Assembly: GCA_017414435.1 (NCBI GenBank)
Contig: JAFQMN010000002.1
Location: 1 to 64,000 of the forward strand
Reading direction: 5' to 3'
DNA length: 64,000 nt
From: Oscillospiraceae bacterium
GTDB taxonomy: Bacteria; Bacillota; Clostridia; Oscillospirales; Ruminococcaceae
Position 1 is the first letter of the stretch. Each line of letters starts with the position of its first letter. Position numbers and translations under genes: made by a program. The notes beneath the pieces were generated by a model. It was given only the letters and a program-made list of their open reading frames with translations. It was not told where the DNA came from and searched no databases. Positions 26,065-34,444 of the stretch are shown here, one piece after another.

Positions 26065-26661
26065 TTAAAGTTCGTCGCCGATTCGTGTTTTTAAACCATG
26101 CCCTGGGCATACTATTATATCTTTAGGCAATTTGCTTAATTTTTTAAGAGATTTTTCTAGCTCTGCTCTGTTACCGCCCCAAAAGTCCGTTCTGCCTATG
26201 CCGTTTCTAAATAAAGTGTCTCCACTAAATAAGATTCCATTTATAAGGTAACAAACACTGCCTTTTGTATGCCCAGGTGTTTTTATAACTTCTACATCTA
26301 AATCTTCTAGTTTAAATGTTCCTTCTGCTATTTTTAATATTTTATCTTCTAAAAACACTGCATCCTGATTCACTGTAGCTGCCATACTTTTCTCATTATC
26401 TGTTAAAAGCTCTATATCTTCTTTGCCCACATAAATTGTTTTGCAGTTTGTTTTTGCTGTAAGCTCGTTTATTGCACCAATATGATCGTAGTGGCCATGT
26501 GTTAGCAAGATTGTTTTAAGTGTTAAATTGTTTTGAACCAGCTTATTAAAAATTAAATCTGCCTCTGTTCCTGGATCTACAACCAAAGTGTTGTTTTTTG
26601 CGTTGGAAACAATATAACAATTCTCTCTAAGAGCTCCTACAAATATTCTGAACACTTGCAT
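26065..26661 (-). CDS. metallo-beta-lactamase fold hydrolase, glyoxalase II-like
   Basis: A 198-residue cytoplasmic hydrolase with the binuclear metal site HGHYDHIG, a further His in TPGHTKGS, Asp in FSGDTLF and the C-terminal CPGHG. This pattern fits the short hydroxyacylglutathione hydrolase-like branch common in Firmicutes next to dtd and relA. Because this lineage probably lacks glutathione, the native thioester or other substrate is unknown. It lies 21 bases after dtd. Confidence 0.85.
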   Translation of the reverse strand: MQVFRIFVGALRENCYIVSNAKNNTLVVDPGTEADLIFNKLVQNNLTLKTILLTHGHYDHIGAINELTAKTNCKTIYVGKEDIELLTDNEKSMAATVNQDAVFLEDKILKIAEGTFKLEDLDVEVIKTPGHTKGSVCYLINGILFSGDTLFRNGIGRTDFWGGNRAELEKSLKKLSKLPKDIIVCPGHGLKTRIGDEL

Positions 26662-26681
26662 AAAATCATCTCTTTAAACTT

Positions 26682-27110
26682 TTAAACTTCTAAAATTAAA
26701 TTAACTGGCCCGTCCGCTTCAGATTGTATCTTCATATAAGCACCAAAAACACCTAGTTTTGTTTTAACTGTAAACAATTGCGGCATGCTTTCAAAAAATA
26801 GTTTCGCTTTGGTTTTTTCTGCCGCTGCACCAAAATAAGGTCTATTGCCGCTGTGTGGCGCCGCACATAATGTAAAATTTGAAATTAGCAATATCTCTGC
26901 ATTAATATCTTTAGCAGAAAGATTTAACTTACCATCTGCATCTTCGAATATACGCAGATTCTCTATCTTTTGGCAAAATTTTTGCAGTGTTTTTTCTGTA
27001 TCTTGCTCAAAAATGCCAACAAAGACTAATAATCCCTTTGAAATTGAATTTTCAAGCTTATCTTCTACATAAACCGAAGCATGATTGACTTTTTGCACTA
27101 AACCTTTAAT
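26682..27110 (-). CDS. dtd: D-aminoacyl-tRNA deacylase, likely ATT start
   Basis: A 142-residue enzyme that removes D-amino acids mischarged onto tRNA. The family motifs are the LLISNFTL (SQFTL-like) segment and the C-terminal GPVN (DGPVNLILEV). DTD proteins usually begin M-(R/K)-x-(V/L)-V-Q-(R/K)-V. Here that N-terminus is reproduced only if translation starts at an ATT at 27110 (KGLVQKV follows). AGGAGG at 27120-27125, within the last relA codons, lies 9 bases from the ATT. The alternative GTG at 27098 sits 21 bases from it and gives a protein four residues shorter. The relA stop is 4 bases upstream. Function is secure; the start is inferred. Confidence 0.85.
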   Translation of the reverse strand: MKGLVQKVNHASVYVEDKLENSISKGLLVFVGIFEQDTEKTLQKFCQKIENLRIFEDADGKLNLSAKDINAEILLISNFTLCAAPHSGNRPYFGAAAEKTKAKLFFESMPQLFTVKTKLGVFGAYMKIQSEADGPVNLILEV

Positions 27111-27114
27111 AAAT

Positions 27115-29316
27115 CTATTCCTCCTCTTCTGCGTTTAAATATCTCTTTACCGAAATTACACCTGAAACCGATTCAATTTCGCGTATTACTCTATTTAATT
27201 GTTCTAAACTCTCAACACTTAATGTTATTCTTATTGAACTTTTTTGAGGTTCTATCTCTCTTGCATCAATTTCATGCATAATTAACTTTGCATTCGAAAT
27301 TTTGCCTGCCACGGTAGCAAAAAGCCCTAATCTGCTATGTGCAACTACCTCAATATTTGTGTTAAAATGCTCGCCATTAAGTGTTTTATTCCATGTAACG
27401 TTAATCCAGCGTTCAGGTTGTGCTGTTGCTTTTTGAGATACCAGTGCGCTTGGGCAATTTCTTCTGTGGACCGAAATGCCATAGCCTCTAGTTACAAAAC
27501 CTATTATTTCATCGCCTGGCAATGGATTACAACATCTTGCAAATTTAACCAAGCATCCTTCTAAATCTTCTACAATAATACTATTGCCATGCTTTAATTG
27601 CACTTCGCCCGTTTTACGCCGTTCTATTATTGGTTTTTCTGGTTCTGCTGCTTTATAGTTTTTAGAATATATATCTCGCAATTTAGGTGCAATTGCTGTA
27701 GCCGAAAGACCCCCATAGCCTAACGCCGCATAAAACTCGTTAGCTTCATTAAATTTATAAACTTTTGCTACCTCAAGTGCAAATTTTTCATATTCCTTAG
27801 AAGACAAATTAATTAAATTTTTCTTCAGTTCTTTTAAAAATTCTGCTTTACCTTCCTGAATATTTTCTTCTTTATGTTTATTTTTAAACCAACTTCGTAT
27901 TTTGCTCCGTGCTTCACTGCTTTTAACCACCTTCAGCCAATCTCTACTTGGTCCGTTTGACTTTGCGTTTGTAATAACTTCAATAAGTTCGCCAGTTTTT
28001 ATCACATGATCAATAGAAACTAACTTACCATTCACTTTCGCTCCAACCATATGGTTACCTACCTCTGAATGGATTGAATAGGCAAAATCTATTGCTGTAG
28101 AACCATTTGGCAAAGCTTTTACCTCACCTTGTGGTGTAAAAGCATAAACTTCTTCTGGAATAAAGTCTGATTTTATTGAAAGTAGCAACGCGTCATTTGT
28201 GTCTGACTCTTTTTGTACTTCAAGTAATTGACGAATCCAAGCTAGGCGTTTGTCAAAACCATCTCTTTTATTGCTACCCATGCCTAATTTATATTTCCAA
28301 TGTGCTGCAATACCATATTCTGCAGTGTAATGCATCTCCCATGTTCTTATCTGGATTTCGAAAGGTATTGCATTTGAATCTATAACTGTGGTGTGCAACG
28401 ACTGATACATATTAGGCTTGGGGGTTGAAATATAATCTTTAAACCTATTTGGCAACGGTCTAAACATATCGTGCACAATGCCTAACATATTGTAGCATTC
28501 AATTTCTGTATCTAAAATTATCCTAATTGCATAAACATCATAAATTTCTTCAAAACGTTTGTCTGCCATATATGCCTTGCGATAAATGCCATAGATGCTC
28601 TTCACTCTACCTTCTAGTGCATGTTTAATGTTTTCGCCAATTAACCGTTCACTAATTCTGTTTTTAATAGCGTTTAACAATTTTTGCCTGGCTTTTTGGT
28701 TTATTTCTAGGTATTCTTCAATCTCGCTGCAAGCATATGGGTCTAGAACTTTAATAGAAATAGCCTCTAGTTCTTCTTTTATATTACTCATCCCTAATCT
28801 ATGAGCAATAGGTGCATAAAGTTCCATCGTTTCATACGCTTTTGCACGTTGTTTACTCGGTTTAACATACTTTATTGTTCTCATATTATGCAATCTATCT
28901 GCTAATTTTATAATAATAACTCGAATATCGTGTGCCATAGCCAAAAACATTTTTCTAATGTTTTCCATCTGAGTTTCTGTTCTACTTGTATATTTCATTG
29001 TGCTAAGTTTGGTAACTCCATTCACCAAATAAGCTACCTCTTGTGTAAATTCCTTTTCTAACGTTTCAAAACTAACAGGAGTGTCTTCTAAAACGTCATG
29101 CAAAAGGCCTGCAATAACTGTTTGAGTGTCCATTCCTAATTCAATTAAAATCTTGGCAACTGCTACAGGATGAATAATATACGGTTCACCGGAATGACGC
29201 ATTTGCCCATTATGTGCTTCTTTAGCAAAGAGATATGCATTTTTTATCTGTCCCACACTTAAATTCCGTGTATTCTTTTTAACTGCGGTAATTAAATCAT
29301 CTAATATTTTGTCCAA
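27115..29316 (-). CDS. relA: RelA/SpoT bifunctional (p)ppGpp synthetase/hydrolase
   Basis: A 733-residue stringent-response enzyme. Its domains in order are an HD hydrolase (about 25-180; GLLHDVLEDTP holds the HD pair), a synthetase (about 210-340; YAIRIIL, RFKDYISTPKPNMYQSLHTTV), a TGS domain (about 390-450; VYAFTPQGEVKALPNGSTAIDFAY), a zinc-finger/RIS region (FARCCNPLPGDEIIGF) and a C-terminal ACT domain. Both catalytic domains look intact, so it can make and degrade the alarmone. TTG start after AGAGGGGGG. It is followed by dtd with apparent ribosome-binding-site sharing, and preceded by recJ. Cytoplasmic and ribosome-associated. Confidence 0.95.
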   Translation of the reverse strand: MDKILDDLITAVKKNTRNLSVGQIKNAYLFAKEAHNGQMRHSGEPYIIHPVAVAKILIELGMDTQTVIAGLLHDVLEDTPVSFETLEKEFTQEVAYLVNGVTKLSTMKYTSRTETQMENIRKMFLAMAHDIRVIIIKLADRLHNMRTIKYVKPSKQRAKAYETMELYAPIAHRLGMSNIKEELEAISIKVLDPYACSEIEEYLEINQKARQKLLNAIKNRISERLIGENIKHALEGRVKSIYGIYRKAYMADKRFEEIYDVYAIRIILDTEIECYNMLGIVHDMFRPLPNRFKDYISTPKPNMYQSLHTTVIDSNAIPFEIQIRTWEMHYTAEYGIAAHWKYKLGMGSNKRDGFDKRLAWIRQLLEVQKESDTNDALLLSIKSDFIPEEVYAFTPQGEVKALPNGSTAIDFAYSIHSEVGNHMVGAKVNGKLVSIDHVIKTGELIEVITNAKSNGPSRDWLKVVKSSEARSKIRSWFKNKHKEENIQEGKAEFLKELKKNLINLSSKEYEKFALEVAKVYKFNEANEFYAALGYGGLSATAIAPKLRDIYSKNYKAAEPEKPIIERRKTGEVQLKHGNSIIVEDLEGCLVKFARCCNPLPGDEIIGFVTRGYGISVHRRNCPSALVSQKATAQPERWINVTWNKTLNGEHFNTNIEVVAHSRLGLFATVAGKISNAKLIMHEIDAREIEPQKSSIRITLSVESLEQLNRVIREIESVSGVISVKRYLNAEEEE

Positions 29317-29349
29317 AATCTTCCCCCCTCTCTTAGTTTTTTTAGCATA

Positions 29350-31362
29350 TTAATATGTTTCTAATAAACTTAAAATCTTAGAATTTTTAAGGTCACATTT
29401 TTCTGCATATTCATTAATAGTTATATACTTTTTATGTAAAATTAAATTAAACTCGTTTAAAACATCAAGAATAAGCCTAAATTTAAAATACTTAATATTA
29501 AAATGCTGCAACTTTAAAAAAATGGAATCTACATCTTGAAAATTCCTATATTTTTTAATACATCTATATACTATTGCTATTTCCTCCCGTGTTGGGCATA
29601 AATTAGCTTTTAAGGTTATTTTTCCTCTTTTAAAATCTTCGTAGGTCATTTTCTCTTCAAAATAATCATTCTGATTAAACTGTGTTGGTCTTAAATCAAC
29701 AATTTTAATTGTTGTTTGTTCTATTACTCCATAATAATCTACCTTGCAAGAAACTACTGCATCTATATTTTCTCCTGGTTTATAAAAAAACTCAGTAACT
29801 CCCATAAAAAAACAAAGTAAATCAATTGTTTTTTCTTGTTTTAAAACTCTTAATTTTATATACTTGCCACCACAAAGTGGTATAATTTGTTTGATTTTTA
29901 CATTTCTAATTAAAAAAAGTGGTTCTTCATTACCAGTTCCAAATGGCTGCAAACGCTCTAGTTCAGAAATATTCTTAATGCTCAACTCGTTTAAGTCTGC
30001 TTCTTTATCTATTATCAATTTTCCAGATGGCATTGTTAAAAAATTATTCTCAATATAATCTTCTAATTTTTTCTTAAACTCTTCAATTTTATCTAAGCAA
30101 ATACTAAAACCCACCGCCGATTTATGACCGCCATATTTAATAAAGCATTCCCCCACATTGTTTAAAGCATCTACTAACGGGAATTCACCAACACTTCTGC
30201 CTGAGCCTTTAGCTATTTTGTCATATTTTCCAATAACAATACAAGGTTTAGAGAATTTATCTGCAATTTTAGCTGCCACAATTCCTAACACTCCAGGGTG
30301 CCAGTTATCTCCATCAATTATAATTACTTTGCGGTTCTGTTCCTCTATATTGTTAGCTAAAAAATCAAGTGCAGAATTGAAAGCCTCTTTTTCTAACTGC
30401 TTGCGCTCTTGATTCTTTTGTTTTAATTCCTCTGCCAAGCGTTCACTTTCTTGCTTATCTTCACTCATTAACAAATCAATTGCAATATTAATTGAATTTA
30501 ACCTGGCCGCTGCATTGAGCCTTGGCGCTATTGTAAAACTAATATCTTTGGTAGTAATTTTATTGCCCTTAACAAGCACACTTTGTTTTAATGCTTCTAT
30601 TCCTGGTGTTTGTTCTTTTTGTAAAAGTTCTACTCCTTTTTCTACAATATACCTATTTTCTGAGATAATAGGCATTATATCTGCTATAGTACCGATACAC
30701 ACTAATGCTCCATAAGCGTTAAAAGCTTTGCTAAAATCTCCTCTTTCAAGCGCCACAATTAATTTAAAAGCAACACAAACTCCCGCAATTTTTGCAAAAC
30801 CGTTATACTCTTCCCTTAAAGGGTCAATTACAGCTAGTGCATCTGGTATACTATCTCTTAAGGTATGATGATCCGTAATAATCAAATCTATACCCAGTTC
30901 TTTTGCAAGTTTTGCTTCTTCAACTGCCACAATGCCATTATCTACTGTAATTATAAGGTCTGTTTCAGCCTCTTTAAGCTTTTGTAATGCCTCCGTATTC
31001 AATCCATAACCTTCCTCTTCACGGTCTGGAATATAATAAGAAACATTTGCATTACGTGTTTTAAGATACTTTACCATAATAACTGTTGCAGTCATACCAT
31101 CAACATCGTAATCGCCATAAATTACTATCTTTTCGTTCAGTAAAATTGCTTTTTCAATTCGTTCTACTGCTTTTTTCATATCTGGTAATAAAAACGGATC
31201 TGCAAAATAATCAGATGGCTTTAGAATTTGGGCAGCAGAAATTTTATTATAGCCACGCGCCGTTAAAACTCCTGCTAAAAATGGGCTAACATTATATTCT
31301 TTTGTAATTTCTTTCTGCCTACCTTCGTCTGCCTCTAAAACTTCCCATTTTTTTATCACCAT
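29350..31362 (-). CDS. recJ: single-stranded-DNA exonuclease RecJ
   Basis: A 670-residue 5'-3' exonuclease acting on single-stranded DNA in recombination and repair. DHH-family motifs are present: GDYDVDGMTATV, DNGIV, TDHHT and a DHHA1-type GGHKSAVGFS further on, followed by an OB-fold region. Beyond the usual core there is a C-terminal extension of about 100 residues, as in many clostridial RecJ proteins. Lies between tatD and relA, a typical order in this group. Confidence 0.93.
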   Translation of the reverse strand: MVIKKWEVLEADEGRQKEITKEYNVSPFLAGVLTARGYNKISAAQILKPSDYFADPFLLPDMKKAVERIEKAILLNEKIVIYGDYDVDGMTATVIMVKYLKTRNANVSYYIPDREEEGYGLNTEALQKLKEAETDLIITVDNGIVAVEEAKLAKELGIDLIITDHHTLRDSIPDALAVIDPLREEYNGFAKIAGVCVAFKLIVALERGDFSKAFNAYGALVCIGTIADIMPIISENRYIVEKGVELLQKEQTPGIEALKQSVLVKGNKITTKDISFTIAPRLNAAARLNSINIAIDLLMSEDKQESERLAEELKQKNQERKQLEKEAFNSALDFLANNIEEQNRKVIIIDGDNWHPGVLGIVAAKIADKFSKPCIVIGKYDKIAKGSGRSVGEFPLVDALNNVGECFIKYGGHKSAVGFSICLDKIEEFKKKLEDYIENNFLTMPSGKLIIDKEADLNELSIKNISELERLQPFGTGNEEPLFLIRNVKIKQIIPLCGGKYIKLRVLKQEKTIDLLCFFMGVTEFFYKPGENIDAVVSCKVDYYGVIEQTTIKIVDLRPTQFNQNDYFEEKMTYEDFKRGKITLKANLCPTREEIAIVYRCIKKYRNFQDVDSIFLKLQHFNIKYFKFRLILDVLNEFNLILHKKYITINEYAEKCDLKNSKILSLLETY

Positions 31363-31386
31363 AAATAACTCCTAATAATAAATTCC

Positions 31387-32157
31387 TTAAATATTTATCT
31401 TATAAAACTCACTTGCATTTTTATTTAAACTTTTTATCATTTCTAAGTTTTGTAGCCCTTTTATTTGTGCTATTTTCTGCACTGTAAATCTTAGCATACT
31501 AGAGTCGCATCTTTTGCCTCTATTGGGTTCTGGCGCCATATATGGGCAATCTGTTTCTACTAAAATTCTATTAAGTGGTAATTCTTTTAAAACCTCTACC
31601 GATTTTTTAGCGTTTTTAAAGGTAATTACACCAGTAAAACCAAAATAGCAATCTAATGCAACAAGTTGTTTTGCTACCTCTAAAGAATAAGAAAAACAAT
31701 GCACAACAAATCTTTGTGGCTTTGTATTCTTTAAAATTGCCAGCGTGTCTTCTGCAGCATCTCTAGAATGGATAATTGCTGGCAGGTTAAGGTTTTTAGC
31801 CAACTCCAACTGCTCTTCAAAACATCTTTGTTGCAACTTTTTATCAACTGTATCATAATGATAATCTAAGCCAATTTCTCCTAAAGCAACAACTTTTTGC
31901 TTCTGTGCTAGCTCTTCTAAAATATCCAAATAATTGTCTGGTAAGTTCCCTACATTCTGAGGATACACTCCAACTGCAGCAAAAACATTATTAAAATGCT
32001 CTGCATATTCTGTGCTAAGCTGCGATGTTTTAATATCTGCACCTACATTAACTATACCTTTAATTCCACAGCTTTGTAAATCTTTTAAAAAATCTAATCT
32101 ATCCGCATCAAACGCCGGGTCATCGTAATGTGCGTGTGTATCAAATATAAACTCCAT
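31387..32157 (-). CDS. TatD-family metal-dependent deoxyribonuclease
   Basis: A 256-residue TIM-barrel nuclease. Metal ligands H8 and H10 (DTHAHYDDP), Glu in ALGEIGLDYH, His in IIHSRDA and VVHCFS, and Asp in LVETDCPY are all present. Family members trim DNA 3' ends and act in repair. Length is normal. An AGGAGC site precedes the ATG. It sits between the topoisomerase A-subunit gene and recJ. Confidence 0.92.
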   Translation of the reverse strand: MEFIFDTHAHYDDPAFDADRLDFLKDLQSCGIKGIVNVGADIKTSQLSTEYAEHFNNVFAAVGVYPQNVGNLPDNYLDILEELAQKQKVVALGEIGLDYHYDTVDKKLQQRCFEEQLELAKNLNLPAIIHSRDAAEDTLAILKNTKPQRFVVHCFSYSLEVAKQLVALDCYFGFTGVITFKNAKKSVEVLKELPLNRILVETDCPYMAPEPNRGKRCDSSMLRFTVQKIAQIKGLQNLEMIKSLNKNASEFYKINI

Positions 32158-32176
32158 AAAATTTGCTCCTAAAAGG

Positions 32177-34408
32177 TTATAAATTCATGCTAAGCTGCGA
32201 TGCCTCTTTTAATATTCCTGCCCGTGGAATATTTGTAACTATATATTCAGATATATTTTTTAAACGTGCCTGCTCCTCTGTTTTTACTTTGACTAATTTG
32301 TCTCCCTTTTTTAATTTCATTACTAAAACACCTTGGGTATCTTTTGTGACTTTGGTATGTAAAAGCGATGTATTAAATGCCAAAATTCTTTTTTGAGCAG
32401 ACGTAACTACAAGATTTATATCTTCTTTAATCTGCATCATAAACACTGGTGTTGAATCTGAATTATAAGCCTTAATCAATTTTTTACGGTTGGTTGTAGT
32501 TTTATAACATTCAAGTGCCACACGTGCAAATTTGCCATTTTTAAAGGCAATAATTAAGTCTCCAGAATAATCTAAAGTTGCAGTAACAAACAGTGGCAGT
32601 TCATTTTCGTCCATTAAAAGTTTTGCTGGTAAAAACTCTCCAAAAGTACTAGCTCTTGTGTCGTCTAAATCATTACATTTTAACTTATATACCTGAGCAA
32701 AATTGGTAAAGATTAGCAGTTCTGAATTATTAGTTGTTTTTATATCTGCGGCTATTTTGTCACCTGGCTTAAGTTTCTGTTCCGAACTCATTCTAAGAGA
32801 TTGCGTTGTTATTTTCTTTATATACCCTTCTTTAGTAACAAATATATGAACAGGATAGTTGGGCACTTCCTCTTGTTCTTGTTGCTCTTCTAACCCTTCG
32901 CATAGAATAAACGACGTTTGACGTTCTTTGCCATATTTTTTTGCGATTTCTTCCAGTTTTTTTATAATAATTTCTCCAATTGCTTTATCACTGCCAAGTG
33001 ATTCTTTTACCCAATTAATTTCCTTTTCTAAACTATCTATTTCTTGTGTTTTTTTCAAGATATATTCCCGGTTTAAGTTACGCAATTTAATTTCTGCCAC
33101 AAACTCCGCTTGCGCTTTATCTAACTCAAAAGCTTGCATTAAATTTGGCACAACATCTGCGTCATTTGCTGTTTCTCTAATAACTTTAATCGCCTTATCT
33201 ATATCTAGCAGGATTTTTTCTAGCCCTTTTAACAAATTAAGCTTAGTGCTCTTTTTTTCTAAATCAAACTGCAAGCTTCTCTTAACACATTCTCTTCTAA
33301 ATGTTAACCAATATTTAATAATTTCGGGAACACCTAATACTTTAGGTTCTGTGCCAACCAAAACGTTAAAATTACATGAAAAACTATCCTCTAGTGGCGT
33401 TAACCTAAAGAGTTTCTTCATCAGCTTTGTGTGGTCTATACCTCGTTTTAAATCTATTGTTAATTTTAAACCTCCTAAATCTGTTTCATCTCTAACATCT
33501 GAAATCTCTTTAAGTTTGCCTGTTTTTACACATTCTACTATTTTGTCTACAATTGCCTCTATAGTTGTTGTTGGTGGAATTTCTGTAATATCTATACAGT
33601 TGTTCTTGTTATCATAATTATAAATAGCTCTAACTTTAAAACTGCCACGGCCAGTCTCATAAATCTTCTTCATTGCATCTTTATCTAACAAAATTTGGCC
33701 ACCGGTAGAAAAGTCCGGTGCTATTAAAGAATTTGCAACATCATATTCTGAGTTTTTAATTAATTCAATTGTTGCTGTGCATAGTTCACGCAGATTAAAT
33801 GAACAAATATTGCTAGCCATGCCTACTGCTATTCCCAAATTAGGGTTGGCTAAAATATTAGGGAATGCAATTGGCAGTAATACTGGTTCTTTTGTAGTAC
33901 TATCGTAGTTGTCCACAAAATCAACCGTATTTTTATCTATATCTTCAAAAACATACTCACAAACTTCGCTCAATTTAACCTCGGTGTATCTAGACGCTGC
34001 ATATGCCATATCACGCGAATATGCTTTACCAAAGTTGCCTTTAGAGTCTATAAATGGCATTAAGAGAGATTCATTCCCTTTAGAGAGCCGCACCATAGTT
34101 TCATATATCGCACTATCACCATGTGGATTTAAGCGCATTGTTTGCCCAACAACATTTGCCGATTTAGTTCTAGAACCAGTTAAAAGGCCCATTTTATACA
34201 TGGTGTAAAGCAGCTTTCTGTGCGAAGGTTTAAATCCGTCAATTTCTGGTATGGCACGAGAAAGAATAACACTCATAGCATAAGGCATATAATTAGTTTC
34301 AAGTGTTTCTGTTAAGTTTTGGTTTTTAGTTTGCCCCATCTCTTCTATATACACATTTTCTGTGTTTGTTTCTCTTTTTTCTTCTTTTTCGTGTTTCTTG
34401 CCCTTCAA
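32177..34408 (-). CDS. type IIA topoisomerase subunit A (ParC-like)
   Basis: A 743-residue DNA cleavage subunit. The active-site tyrosine is Y141 in AASRYTE, with the preceding Arg in place. The winged-helix region (MRLNPHGDSAIYETMVRL) and tower follow, and the C-terminal beta-pinwheel (from about 505) shows repeated blade motifs (PVHIFVTKEGYIKK, ELLIFTNFAQVYKL, DLIIAFKNGKFARV). The N-terminus has a 25-residue charged tail. It is not the typical gyrase A and looks like the clostridial topoisomerase IV-type paralogue, encoded just downstream of its partner. TTG start after AAAGGATG. Probably decatenates sister chromosomes. Confidence 0.85.
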   Translation of the reverse strand: MKGKKHEKEEKRETNTENVYIEEMGQTKNQNLTETLETNYMPYAMSVILSRAIPEIDGFKPSHRKLLYTMYKMGLLTGSRTKSANVVGQTMRLNPHGDSAIYETMVRLSKGNESLLMPFIDSKGNFGKAYSRDMAYAASRYTEVKLSEVCEYVFEDIDKNTVDFVDNYDSTTKEPVLLPIAFPNILANPNLGIAVGMASNICSFNLRELCTATIELIKNSEYDVANSLIAPDFSTGGQILLDKDAMKKIYETGRGSFKVRAIYNYDNKNNCIDITEIPPTTTIEAIVDKIVECVKTGKLKEISDVRDETDLGGLKLTIDLKRGIDHTKLMKKLFRLTPLEDSFSCNFNVLVGTEPKVLGVPEIIKYWLTFRRECVKRSLQFDLEKKSTKLNLLKGLEKILLDIDKAIKVIRETANDADVVPNLMQAFELDKAQAEFVAEIKLRNLNREYILKKTQEIDSLEKEINWVKESLGSDKAIGEIIIKKLEEIAKKYGKERQTSFILCEGLEEQQEQEEVPNYPVHIFVTKEGYIKKITTQSLRMSSEQKLKPGDKIAADIKTTNNSELLIFTNFAQVYKLKCNDLDDTRASTFGEFLPAKLLMDENELPLFVTATLDYSGDLIIAFKNGKFARVALECYKTTTNRKKLIKAYNSDSTPVFMMQIKEDINLVVTSAQKRILAFNTSLLHTKVTKDTQGVLVMKLKKGDKLVKVKTEEQARLKNISEYIVTNIPRAGILKEASQLSMNL

Positions 34409-34444
34409 GTTTTTACATCCTTTCTTAAAGACTCGTAAAACAAA

